The notes beneath the pieces were generated by a model. That model did no database searches. It worked only from the letters and a program-made list of their open reading frames with translations, and was not told the origin of the DNA. From 4484-232 sp964486555 (GTDB lineage Bacteria > Thermotogota > Thermotogae > Thermotogales > Thermotogaceae): a stretch of 5,411 nt of DNA. Position numbers and translations under genes: made by a program. The stretch's first letter is position 1. Each line of letters starts with the position of its first letter. Where the stretch lies: the NCBI GenBank assembly GCA_964486555.1, contig CAZANP010000088.1, positions 1 to 5,411 on the forward strand. The letters run 5' to 3'. Shown piece by piece: positions 1 to 5,383 of this stretch.

Positions 1-51
1 GATACCTTTTCCTATACCGTTAGCTCCTCCACTTACGACCATTGTTTTCAT
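1..51 (-). CDS. Short-chain dehydrogenase/reductase, N-terminal fragment (runs off the window)
   Basis: Read on the minus strand from the ATG at 51-49, the first 17 codons give MKTMVVSGGANGIGKGI. This is the first beta strand and glycine-rich dinucleotide loop of a classical SDR Rossmann fold: the TGxxxGxG motif appears as S7-G8-G9-A10-N11-G12-I13-G14, with Ser in place of the usual Thr. Such enzymes are cytosolic NAD(P)-dependent oxidoreductases acting on alcohols, sugars or ketoacyl groups; the substrate cannot be told from this fragment. A GGGGGG-containing ribosome site lies just upstream of the ATG (in plus coordinates 61-66). A second ATG at codon 4 is possible but is less well spaced from that site. 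The gene is divergent from the amidohydrolase pair, separated by 105 bp. The catalytic Ser-Tyr-Lys residues lie outside the window, so activity cannot be judged. Confidence 0.75.
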   Translation of the reverse strand, partial: MKTMVVSGGANGIGKGI

Positions 52-80
52 TTGTGATACCCCCCTATCGAAAAGTAAGA

Positions 81-110
81 TGAACATCACTTCCTGTGCA
101 CCTTTATGAT
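81..110 (+). promoter_or_regulatory. Candidate promoter of the amidohydrolase operon
   Basis: TGAACA at 81-86 and TATGAT at 105-110 are separated by 18 bp, matching the sigma-70 consensus at 4 of 6 and 5 of 6 positions. Transcription would begin near 117, leaving a leader of about 40 nt before the ATG at 157. The -10 overlaps a perfect 10-bp palindrome, ATGATATCAT, at 106-115. This is a pattern match only; the -35 is weak. Confidence 0.35.
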
Positions 111-141
111 ATCATTTCAGAAAGTCTTCCATTCACGGCGA

Positions 142-150
142 AAAGGAGGG
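142..150 (+). promoter_or_regulatory. Ribosome binding site deciding the first amidohydrolase start
   Basis: AAAGGAGGG at 142-150 is a near-perfect Shine-Dalgarno sequence six bases before the ATG at 157. It selects this start over the in-frame ATG at 106, which has no such site, lies inside the candidate -10 region and would add 17 residues before the conserved beginning of the fold. Confidence 0.85.
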
Positions 151-156
151 ATCTTC

Positions 157-1293
157 ATGGTCATAAAGGGTGGAGTTCTTTTGACACCATTTGAAGAGAT
201 AAGAGATCCTGTCATATTCATCGAAAATGAAAAGATCGTCAGAATAGAAACGAAAGCCGAAGAAATTTCCGATGACGTGGTTATAGACGCGAGAGGAAAG
301 TATATAGTCCCTGGATTCATCGATCCCCATACTCACATTGGAGTGTACAGACTCGAAGCTGAACCGGGAGATCACGGTTTTGAAACGGGAGATCCATTAA
401 CACCTCATCTGAATGTATCCGATGGGCTCGACATATACGATCCAGCCTTTGATGATGCTTTAAAAGGTGGTGTGACGACGATAGGGGTGTTGCCAGGCTC
501 TTACATGTCTTTCGGCACCAGTGTTGAGAGAATAAACATAATACCGGGTCAGGGAGCCATATACAAAACCAACAAGAAGGAAATCAAAAGATACGCTTTC
601 TTGAAAGTGGCAGTGGGTGAGCATCCAAAAAGGTTTCTATCGGAGCAGAAGATGGTTCCCACAACGAGGATGGGAATAATGGCCGAGTTGAGGAGTATAT
701 TCATCAAAGCAAAAGATTACATGAAGAATGAGAAGAAAAAGTTCGATCCAAAACTTGAAGCTCTCATACCTGTCATAGAAAAGAAAATACCTCTCAGGGT
801 ACATGTTCACACAGCAAGAGATATTACAACGTTCTTGAATTTCGCAAAAGAGTTCGATATCGATGTGATTTTCGACCATGCGACGGAAGCTCACCTTGTT
901 AAAGAAAAACTCTCGGACGTTCCCATAGTTTACGGTCCCGTTGTCTTTTCAAGAAGGGGAACGGAACTGAAAAATCTGAACAGCTCGAACTTGAAATACA
1001 TGAAGGGCCTTTTGTTTTCTCTGACCACGGACCATCCCACCATTCCTATACAATACCTCGATCTTCTTGCAGGACTTTCGATCGGAGAAGGCTTTTCTGA
1101 AAAAGAAGCACTCTCTTTGATAACCATAAATGCTGCAAAGATTCTGGGGATGGATGACAGGATCGGATCTGTGGAACCTGGGAAAGATGCCGATATCGTG
1201 ATATTGTCTGGAAAACCTTTCGATCCAGAGACTAAAGTTCTTTACACCATTGTGGATGGGGAAATCGTCTACAAGAGGGGGGATGAAGAATGA
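157..1293 (+). CDS. Metal-dependent amidohydrolase, COG1228-like (canonical copy)
   Basis: The 378-residue protein is a cytosolic amidohydrolase-superfamily enzyme expected to hydrolyse C-N bonds in amides, cyclic amides or small peptides using a metal-activated water; the substrate is unknown. Residues 1-50 are the small beta domain, ending in the DARGKYIVPGFID signature. The TIM barrel follows, with the strand-1 ligands H58 and H60 (HTH), a candidate carbamylated lysine K150 in FLKVAVGE, E155, PTTRMG at 168-173, H216/H218, H241 in DHATEAH with E244 and H246, and the catalytic aspartate D292 in TTDHP. Residues 337-378 (GSVEPGKDADIVI) close the beta domain. No signal peptide or membrane segment is seen. 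Imidazolonepropionase is the usual automatic name, but no histidine-degradation gene is nearby; a prolidase-like or cyclic-amide role is equally possible. The residue roles come from the family and were not modelled. It heads a two-gene operon with its paralogue. Confidence 0.88.
   Translation: MVIKGGVLLTPFEEIRDPVIFIENEKIVRIETKAEEISDDVVIDARGKYIVPGFIDPHTHIGVYRLEAEPGDHGFETGDPLTPHLNVSDGLDIYDPAFDDALKGGVTTIGVLPGSYMSFGTSVERINIIPGQGAIYKTNKKEIKRYAFLKVAVGEHPKRFLSEQKMVPTTRMGIMAELRSIFIKAKDYMKNEKKKFDPKLEALIPVIEKKIPLRVHVHTARDITTFLNFAKEFDIDVIFDHATEAHLVKEKLSDVPIVYGPVVFSRRGTELKNLNSSNLKYMKGLLFSLTTDHPTIPIQYLDLLAGLSIGEGFSEKEALSLITINAAKILGMDDRIGSVEPGKDADIVILSGKPFDPETKVLYTIVDGEIVYKRGDEE
1275..1282 (+). promoter_or_regulatory. 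Ribosome binding site within the end of the upstream gene
   Basis: GAGGGGGG lies in the last codons of the first amidohydrolase, seven bases before the ATG at 1290. That ATG shares ATGA with the upstream TGA stop, so the second gene is probably translated by coupling or reinitiation, favouring balanced amounts of the two proteins. Confidence 0.75.
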
Positions 1294-2411
1294 TAGTTGT
1301 AAAAGGAGGAACGATATGGACAGGAACAGGGAAAACTATAGAAAATGGGATGATAATCATAGAGAACGGTAAGATATCTTACGTCGGACCTGAAAAGAAG
1401 ATCGATGCAAAAGCGGATGTCATCGATGCAAGCGGTAAATTCATAACCCCTGGTTTTGTCGATGCACACAGCCACATCGGTCTGATCCCTGAAGGGCTAG
1501 ATTGGGAGTATTCAGATGTTAACGACTATACAGGACCGGTTACACCTCAGATGAAAGCGATCGATGCTCTCGATCCATACGATAAGGCTTTCGAAGATGC
1601 CATAACCGGTGGTGTGACGACGGTTTATACAGGACCAGGAAGTGCGAACGTGATCGGTGGTGTTGGTCTTGTAATGAAAACAACTGGGGAAATAATCAAA
1701 AAAGAAGCGGCCTTGAAGATGGCTCTGGGTCCAAAGAGAAACAGGGACAGAAAATCCAAAGAGCCCTATCCAACAACCAGAATGGGAACCGTTGCCCTTT
1801 TGAGAAACACCTTTTTGAGTGTCAAGAAATGGATGAAAAAGGATCTTGAAGTAGATAAAGAAAAGGAGATCCAATACGAGGTCATATCAAAAGTCCTAAA
1901 AGGGGATCTGATGGCAAAGATACATCTTTCCACATCACCTGATGAGATAGTAGCAGTTTTGAATCTCATAAAAGAATTCGGTATAAAAGCCAGTATAGAT
2001 CATGTCTTCGGAGGAGATCTTCTGGCAGATGAGATTGCAAAATCGGGAGTTCCCGTTGTGTATGGCCCTCCCATGATATCGAAGCTTTATTCGGCTTTCA
2101 GATACGTTCATGATGGGATTCCCGTTACACTCGCCAAAAAAGGAGTACTCGTTGCGATAATGACGGATCATCCCGTTATCCCTCAGAAACACTTAAGATT
2201 TCTTGCATCCGTTGTCGTCAGAAACGGCCTTGATTACGATGAGGCTCTCAAGATGATCACGGTGAATCCTGCCAAGATCCTTGGTATCTACGATAGAGTC
2301 GGCTCTCTGGAGGTTGGAAAAGATGCCGATATCGTGATAGCAAGCGATCATCCTCTGAAGGTTTACTCGAAAATAGAGAAAGTTTTGATAGGTGGAAAGG
2401 TTGTGTTATAA
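1290..2411 (+). CDS. Paralogous amidohydrolase, COG1228-like, with diverged active site
   Basis: This 373-residue protein is a paralogue of the preceding enzyme and aligns with it along its length. It has the same beta-domain start (IVVKGGTIW), DASGKFITPGFVDAHSHIG, ITGGVTT, PTTRMG (161-166), MTDHP and GSLEVGKDADIVI. It keeps the HxH ligands H60 and H62, a lysine at K143 where the first copy has K150, H212, H238 and the catalytic Asp D293. It lacks three features of the first copy: E155 in GEHPKR is absent (GPKR here), H218 is Ser214, and E244/H246 in the strand-6 loop are Gly241/Asp243. The metal site could therefore still form while the substrate pocket differs. It may act on another substrate or form a hetero-oligomer with its neighbour; both are inferences. 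It begins in a four-base overlap with the upstream gene and ends tail-to-tail inside the stop codon of the ATPase gene. It is probably cytosolic. Confidence 0.85.
   Translation: MIVVKGGTIWTGTGKTIENGMIIIENGKISYVGPEKKIDAKADVIDASGKFITPGFVDAHSHIGLIPEGLDWEYSDVNDYTGPVTPQMKAIDALDPYDKAFEDAITGGVTTVYTGPGSANVIGGVGLVMKTTGEIIKKEAALKMALGPKRNRDRKSKEPYPTTRMGTVALLRNTFLSVKKWMKKDLEVDKEKEIQYEVISKVLKGDLMAKIHLSTSPDEIVAVLNLIKEFGIKASIDHVFGGDLLADEIAKSGVPVVYGPPMISKLYSAFRYVHDGIPVTLAKKGVLVAIMTDHPVIPQKHLRFLASVVVRNGLDYDEALKMITVNPAKILGIYDRVGSLEVGKDADIVIASDHPLKVYSKIEKVLIGGKVVL
2406..2411. other. Palindromic hexamer serving as the stop of two convergent genes
   Basis: TTATAA reads Leu-stop on both strands. The plus-strand amidohydrolase uses TAA at 2409-2411, and the minus-strand ATPase uses TAA at 2408-2406. 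The two coding regions overlap by exactly six bases, leaving no intergenic space and no hairpin-plus-T-run terminator at the junction, so the two transcripts probably overlap at their 3' ends. Confidence 0.9.
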
Positions 2412-3563
2412 CAGAAACCAGGGTATGATGAATATCTTGTTGCTGATTCTTTGGATGGTTTTTCCCATGTAAACTATATAGGCATAATTTGCTTTTGTTC
2501 GATCAAAAGCATTTATGAGTTTTTTTATATCGATCAAACCTATATTTTCAGAAGCCTTTATTTCAAAAAGTGTGATGCTTTTGTCTGATTTAACAAGAAA
2601 ATCCACTTCGAGCTCATTATCTCGGTAGTAAAAAATTTCGTATCCGAAGAATTCGGCTTGTGATACGAGTTGAAGATACATCAGATTCTCAAAGAGTTTT
2701 CCTTTCCAGGGATCATCAGGTTCTATTCGTGAAACGTTGCACACAAGCCCTGTATCCACCGCATACACTTTTTTTCTCTTTTTCAAACCCTTTCCTCTAG
2801 AATCATACCTTGGGACTCTTTCGAATATCATCAACGTTTCAAGAAGGGATAAATACCGTGAAATCGTGTTTTGGGGTATCCCAAGCTTTCTTGAAATTTC
2901 ACTCTCATTTAGAATCTCCGAGATATTGTACATCAAACTCGTGACAAACGCAGCAAACGGAGTGTAATCTAGAATATTTTGAAGACTTCTAACATCTTTC
3001 TCAACGTAGGTTGCCATGTACATCCTGTACCATTCATCCCAACCTTTGTCCATCAAGAAAGCTCTTGGAAAAAGGCCTTTTTTGATGACTTCAAAAAGAT
3101 CCAAATCCATTTTCCTGTCAGGGATTTTTCCATTTACTAGCTCATCCAAGGTGGGGGGGAATCCCATCACTTCTCCCAGAGTAAAAGGACGTAATTTAAC
3201 GTACGCTGCTCTTCCTGCAAGAGTTTCTGATATTTTGCTCATCATCAGTAGGTTTGAAGAGCCAGTTATTACAAAACGCCTTCCTTGCTCCTTATCCACA
3301 ATTTCCTTAACAGCGAGTAAGATTTCAGGTAAGTGTTGAACCTCATTGAGTATGGCCATGTCGTGATAGGGTATCACCGACTTGGGATCTTTCCTCGCAG
3401 TGTAGAGAGTGTAGACATCATCAAAATTGATGTATTGAGCTTCTTTGAATACCTTTTTAACCATTGTGGTTTTGCCGGATTGCCTTGGCCCGATAACGAC
3501 CACAACGGGAAAGATCTTGAGATATCCTTTTATCTTCTCCTCCAACCACCTTTTTACATACAT
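2406..3563 (-). CDS. AAA_14/DUF4143-type ATPase with C-terminal nuclease-like domain
   Basis: The 385-residue protein has the layout of the AAA_14 plus DUF4143 family, a widespread but poorly characterised group of P-loop ATPases common in thermophiles. The Walker A motif is GPRQSGKT at 25-32. The Walker B motif reads AILNEVQ at 70-76, with Asn73 where the family normally has Asp. The sensor-like stretch FVITGSSN (97-104) and LAGR (115-118) follow. A winged-helix-like segment (about 213-250, with SEISRKLGIPQNTISRYL) may bind DNA. The C-terminal DUF4143 part contains E292, D321 and E334-I-K336, spaced like a PD-(D/E)xK nuclease core. The start at 3563 is chosen because GGAGTGG precedes it and the family begins close to it. 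A longer reading from 3659 would overlap the transporter gene and translate the repeat array. The cellular role is unknown. It lies 55 bp downstream of the transporter on the same strand but appears to have its own promoter. Confidence 0.85.
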   Translation of the reverse strand: MYVKRWLEEKIKGYLKIFPVVVVIGPRQSGKTTMVKKVFKEAQYINFDDVYTLYTARKDPKSVIPYHDMAILNEVQHLPEILLAVKEIVDKEQGRRFVITGSSNLLMMSKISETLAGRAAYVKLRPFTLGEVMGFPPTLDELVNGKIPDRKMDLDLFEVIKKGLFPRAFLMDKGWDEWYRMYMATYVEKDVRSLQNILDYTPFAAFVTSLMYNISEILNESEISRKLGIPQNTISRYLSLLETLMIFERVPRYDSRGKGLKKRKKVYAVDTGLVCNVSRIEPDDPWKGKLFENLMYLQLVSQAEFFGYEIFYYRDNELEVDFLVKSDKSITLFEIKASENIGLIDIKKLINAFDRTKANYAYIVYMGKTIQRISNKIFIIPWFLL

Positions 3564-3604
3564 TTTATCCACTCCATGGATAAAAATTATCCATGCCATG
3601 GATA
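3563..3604. repeat. Array of four alternating TTATCCA half-sites (probable operator)
   Basis: Three overlapping perfect inverted repeats occupy 42 bp. TTTTATCCA (3563-3571) pairs with TGGATAAAA (3577-3585) across 5 bp. CATGGATAA (3575-3583) pairs with TTATCCATG (3587-3595) across AAA. TATCCATG (3588-3595) pairs with CATGGATA (3597-3604) across one base. They fill most of the gap between transporter and ATPase genes and cover the candidate ATPase promoter spacer, its -10 and the ribosome site. A repressor site is the simplest reading; the ATPase itself carries a winged-helix-like segment and could be autoregulatory, which is inference. Confidence 0.75.
3569..3575 (-). promoter_or_regulatory. 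Ribosome binding site of the DUF4143 ATPase
   Basis: On the minus strand GGAGTGG ends five bases before the ATG at 3563, with the GGAG core eight bases from it. This supports the 385-residue reading. GGAG sits in the 5-bp loop of the inverted repeat at 3563-3585, so folding of the leader could affect translation. Confidence 0.6.
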
Positions 3605-3613
3605 GTATATCAA
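3586..3613 (-). promoter_or_regulatory. Candidate promoter of the DUF4143 ATPase
   Basis: On the minus strand TTGATA (3613-3608) and GATAAT (3591-3586) are 16 bp apart, each matching the sigma-70 consensus at 5 of 6 positions. The spacer and -10 consist largely of the TTATCCATG inverted repeats, so a protein bound there would block polymerase. Initiation near 3579 would leave a leader of only about 15 nt. Confidence 0.5.
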
Positions 3614-3618
3614 ACTTT

Positions 3619-4869
3619 TCAAAAAGATCGTGAAATACCTCTTCGTGGATCCTGGACATGCTTCAGCAGGAAAATGAGGGAAGAGATTCCAATGATAAAG
3701 GCGAATACGAACAACGCTTTGTATCCAAAAACGTCGGCGATTTTCCCACCGATCAAAGGTGATACGAAAGAAAACGGTGATATCAAAAGATTCAAAACCC
3801 CCATGTAGAGTTCTTTCCTTTTTCTTGAAACAAGATCGAGTGTGAAGGCAAGATCTCCAACCATGTAAGCAGAGTTTATGAATCCAACCAGCACGAAAAC
3901 GATGTACACGTATATCACGCTGTTACCGAAAATCAGAAGAGTAAGATAGAGTACAAGGAAGATCCTTCCCAAAACCAATGTCAGTTTATGACCGAATTTA
4001 TCCCCCAAAGGTCCGAAGAAGAACGAGGATAGTCCCTGTGATACGAAAAGAAGGGCTGTGAAATCTGCAACGATCTCGTTCGATACGGAGAATCTCTTTA
4101 TAGAATAGACTGTTATGAAACCACTTGCAGAAGTAGAAAGAGAGACCAAAACCCTGTTCACTATGTAATTTCTGAAATTTCTATCCATCAAGACGATCTT
4201 TATATCCTTCAAATACTCCTTAAAGGGTATGGAGTCAGCTACCTTCTCGTCTGGTGCTTCCCTTGTCAAGGCCAGAAACGCAAAGGATATCATGAAGGCA
4301 ACTGAGGCGCAGAGAAAGGAATATCCAAAATTCTTTGGAAACGGATAGGATGAAAGGAAATATCTTGCAAGGGCAGCTCCTCCAACACCCATTATGGCTC
4401 CAAGGCCATTTCCAATGGAAAAGAAAGTCCCCCTTCTTTTTGGGTCGATGACCTTCTCTATCATGCTCATCCAAGGAGGTCCTAGAAACCCCATGGAGAA
4501 CGTTGCTATACCGAGCATGAGAAGAGATAGATAGAGTGAAAGTGCTGGGCTGTAGGGTACAAGAAAAAAGCATATCAGAGCCAGAAAGAAATAGGGAAGT
4601 CTTTCTCCAAGGGTGACTTTGAGAACAAGGGCAAGTTTCTTTGGGGTTCTCTCAGCATACTGAGCTCCCAAAATGGCGGGGATACCCCACCCCAGGTTCG
4701 CTATAGCTGGGATAAGCCCTATTTCAATGTTCGATGCGCCGAGTTTTTCAGCAAGAAGGGGAAAGAGAGTCAATATGGATCCAAAGGTCATACCGAGGCT
4801 GAAGAAAGCCATGTCTACTGAGTCCACTATGAAGTTCCATCTGTAGTCTTTCTCTGTGAGGTGTTTCAT
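3619..4869 (-). CDS. Major facilitator superfamily (MFS) transporter
   Basis: The 416-residue protein is an inner-membrane permease with about twelve hydrophobic helices: roughly 14-38, 48-70, 79-103, 108-130, 150-172, 182-202, 236-257, 266-286, 295-315, 317-340, 355-375 and 382-403. A charged cytoplasmic loop at about 203-235 divides the two halves. MFS motif A is clear in the second half as GPLGDKFGHK (286-295) and echoed in GGKIADVFGYK (374-384). The first-half counterpart, AQYAERTPKK (69-78), is weaker. DPKRRGTFFSIGNGLG (142-157) is typical of sugar or drug exporters with a loop before helix 5. The length is normal and no frame disruption is seen. The substrate cannot be read from sequence; uptake or efflux of a small solute driven by an ion gradient is the family expectation. 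The start at 4869 is preceded by GAGGGAGAG. The gene has its own promoter at 4917-4945. Confidence 0.9.
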   Translation of the reverse strand: MKHLTEKDYRWNFIVDSVDMAFFSLGMTFGSILTLFPLLAEKLGASNIEIGLIPAIANLGWGIPAILGAQYAERTPKKLALVLKVTLGERLPYFFLALICFFLVPYSPALSLYLSLLMLGIATFSMGFLGPPWMSMIEKVIDPKRRGTFFSIGNGLGAIMGVGGAALARYFLSSYPFPKNFGYSFLCASVAFMISFAFLALTREAPDEKVADSIPFKEYLKDIKIVLMDRNFRNYIVNRVLVSLSTSASGFITVYSIKRFSVSNEIVADFTALLFVSQGLSSFFFGPLGDKFGHKLTLVLGRIFLVLYLTLLIFGNSVIYVYIVFVLVGFINSAYMVGDLAFTLDLVSRKRKELYMGVLNLLISPFSFVSPLIGGKIADVFGYKALFVFAFIIGISSLIFLLKHVQDPRRGISRSF

Positions 4870-4916
4870 GATCTCTTCTCTCCCTCGAAAGTTTCATCGG
4901 TATTTCATGTGTTCTG

Positions 4917-4945
4917 ATAATATCTATACCACAAATTCTTGTAAA
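4917..4945 (-). promoter_or_regulatory. Promoter of the MFS transporter gene
   Basis: On the minus strand TTTACA (4945-4940) and TATTAT (4922-4917) are separated by exactly 17 bp, each 5 of 6 to the sigma-70 consensus. Initiation near 4910 would give a leader of about 40 nt ending in the GAGGGAGAG ribosome site. This is the best promoter match in the window. Confidence 0.6.
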
Positions 4946-4987
4946 ATTCGGCTTAAAATTCATTATGAGATTGTTGGTAATGAACAG

Positions 4988-5024
4988 GGTAGCCTGAGAG
5001 GAAAATGTCTCTGCTAGGTTTACC
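4988..5024. other. Imperfect hairpin in the divergent intergenic region
   Basis: GGTA, CCT and AGAG (4988-5000) can pair with CTCT, AGG and TACC (5009-5024) around an eight-base loop, interrupted by small internal loops. A competing outer pairing, TGGTAA (4975-4980) with TTACCA (5020-5025), is possible. There is no T-run, so it is not a classical terminator. It may be chance; no known RNA family is recognised. Confidence 0.25.
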
Positions 5025-5077
5025 ATTTATCGTAATTCATTCAGGATTCAACCTTTGTGGTAATAGATATAGTAAGG

Positions 5078-5106
5078 TTGTGAAGATTGCAACTTTTTAT
5101 TATGTT
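5078..5106 (+). promoter_or_regulatory. Weak candidate promoter of the nucleotidyltransferase gene
   Basis: TTGTGA (5078-5083) and TATGTT (5101-5106) are separated by 17 bp, each matching consensus at 4 of 6 positions, and would place initiation roughly 20 bases before the start codon. The surrounding A+T-rich sequence makes chance matches likely. Confidence 0.3.
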
Positions 5107-5117
5107 AGAAGATGACT

Positions 5118-5126
5118 AAGGAGGTG
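5118..5126 (+). promoter_or_regulatory. Strong ribosome binding site of the nucleotidyltransferase gene
   Basis: AAGGAGGTG at 5118-5126 is essentially complementary to the 16S rRNA 3' end, with the GGAGG core seven bases from the GTG at 5132. It supports the GTG start. Confidence 0.85.
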
Positions 5127-5131
5127 GAGAG

Positions 5132-5383
5132 GTGAATAAGGAGGAGATCTTAAAAGTAATGAGAGAGAATAAGGACAAAATTAAAAGTTTTGGTGTCAAA
5201 AAAATAGGGATTTTTGGCTCGTTTGCAAGAGGTGAAGAAAAAGAAAGAAGTGATATTGACATTATCGTTGAGTTTGAAGAGGGAAAGAAAAATTTTGATA
5301 ATTTTATGAATCTTGCTTTCTACCTTGAAGAACTTTCTGGAAGGAAAGTTGGCCTGCTCACTCCGGAGAGTATAAGCCCATAA
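5132..5383 (+). CDS. Minimal nucleotidyltransferase (MntA-type antitoxin), possibly degenerate
   Basis: The 83-residue protein starts at GTG behind a near-perfect ribosome site. It carries the MNT signature: a short helix, then KIGIFGSFARGE with G29-S30 and, exactly ten residues on, D41-I-D43 (GS-X10-DxD). In the MntA/HepT systems this motif transfers AMP from ATP to a tyrosine of the HEPN toxin HepT and so neutralises it. Two oddities appear. The later strand that usually reads VDL reads V73-G74-L75, so the third acidic residue is missing. The protein also stops at ISP-TAA, about a dozen residues before the usual family end. After the stop, another frame reads YKRLSMKE up to the window edge, resembling that missing tail. 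The coding region is richer in A and T than its neighbours, consistent with a transferred toxin-antitoxin module. A HEPN partner would be expected immediately downstream, outside the window. Confidence 0.8.
   Translation: MNKEEILKVMRENKDKIKSFGVKKIGIFGSFARGEEKERSDIDIIVEFEEGKKNFDNFMNLAFYLEELSGRKVGLLTPESISP

Noticed and set aside
106..156. A 17-residue N-terminal extension of the first amidohydrolase
   Set aside because: There is no ribosome site before ATG 106, it lies inside the candidate -10, and AAAGGAGGG clearly serves the ATG at 157.
1512..1874. A 120-codon minus-strand open frame inside the second amidohydrolase
   Set aside because: It is antisense to a clear conserved gene, lacks a recognisable domain and is rich in Cys, Ser and Phe as expected from a shadow frame.
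3564..3659. A 32-codon N-terminal extension of the ATPase
   Set aside because: It overlaps the end of the transporter gene in another frame and translates the inverted-repeat array; the ATG at 3563 has the better ribosome site and fits the family start.
4235..4573. A 112-codon minus-strand open frame inside the transporter gene
   Set aside because: It overlaps the transporter coding sequence in a different frame on the same strand and resembles no protein family; the transporter frame has clear membrane helices and motifs.
4981..5070. TPP-riboswitch-like words (CTGAGA, and AACCT followed by GTGGTAAT)
   Set aside because: The spacing and the remaining conserved TPP core are absent, and no thiamine-related gene is adjacent.
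5112..5135. A seven-codon ORF (MTKEVER) whose TGA overlaps the GTG start of the nucleotidyltransferase
   Set aside because: It has no convincing ribosome site and spans the strong Shine-Dalgarno sequence of the next gene, so it is probably a by-product of that purine-rich site.
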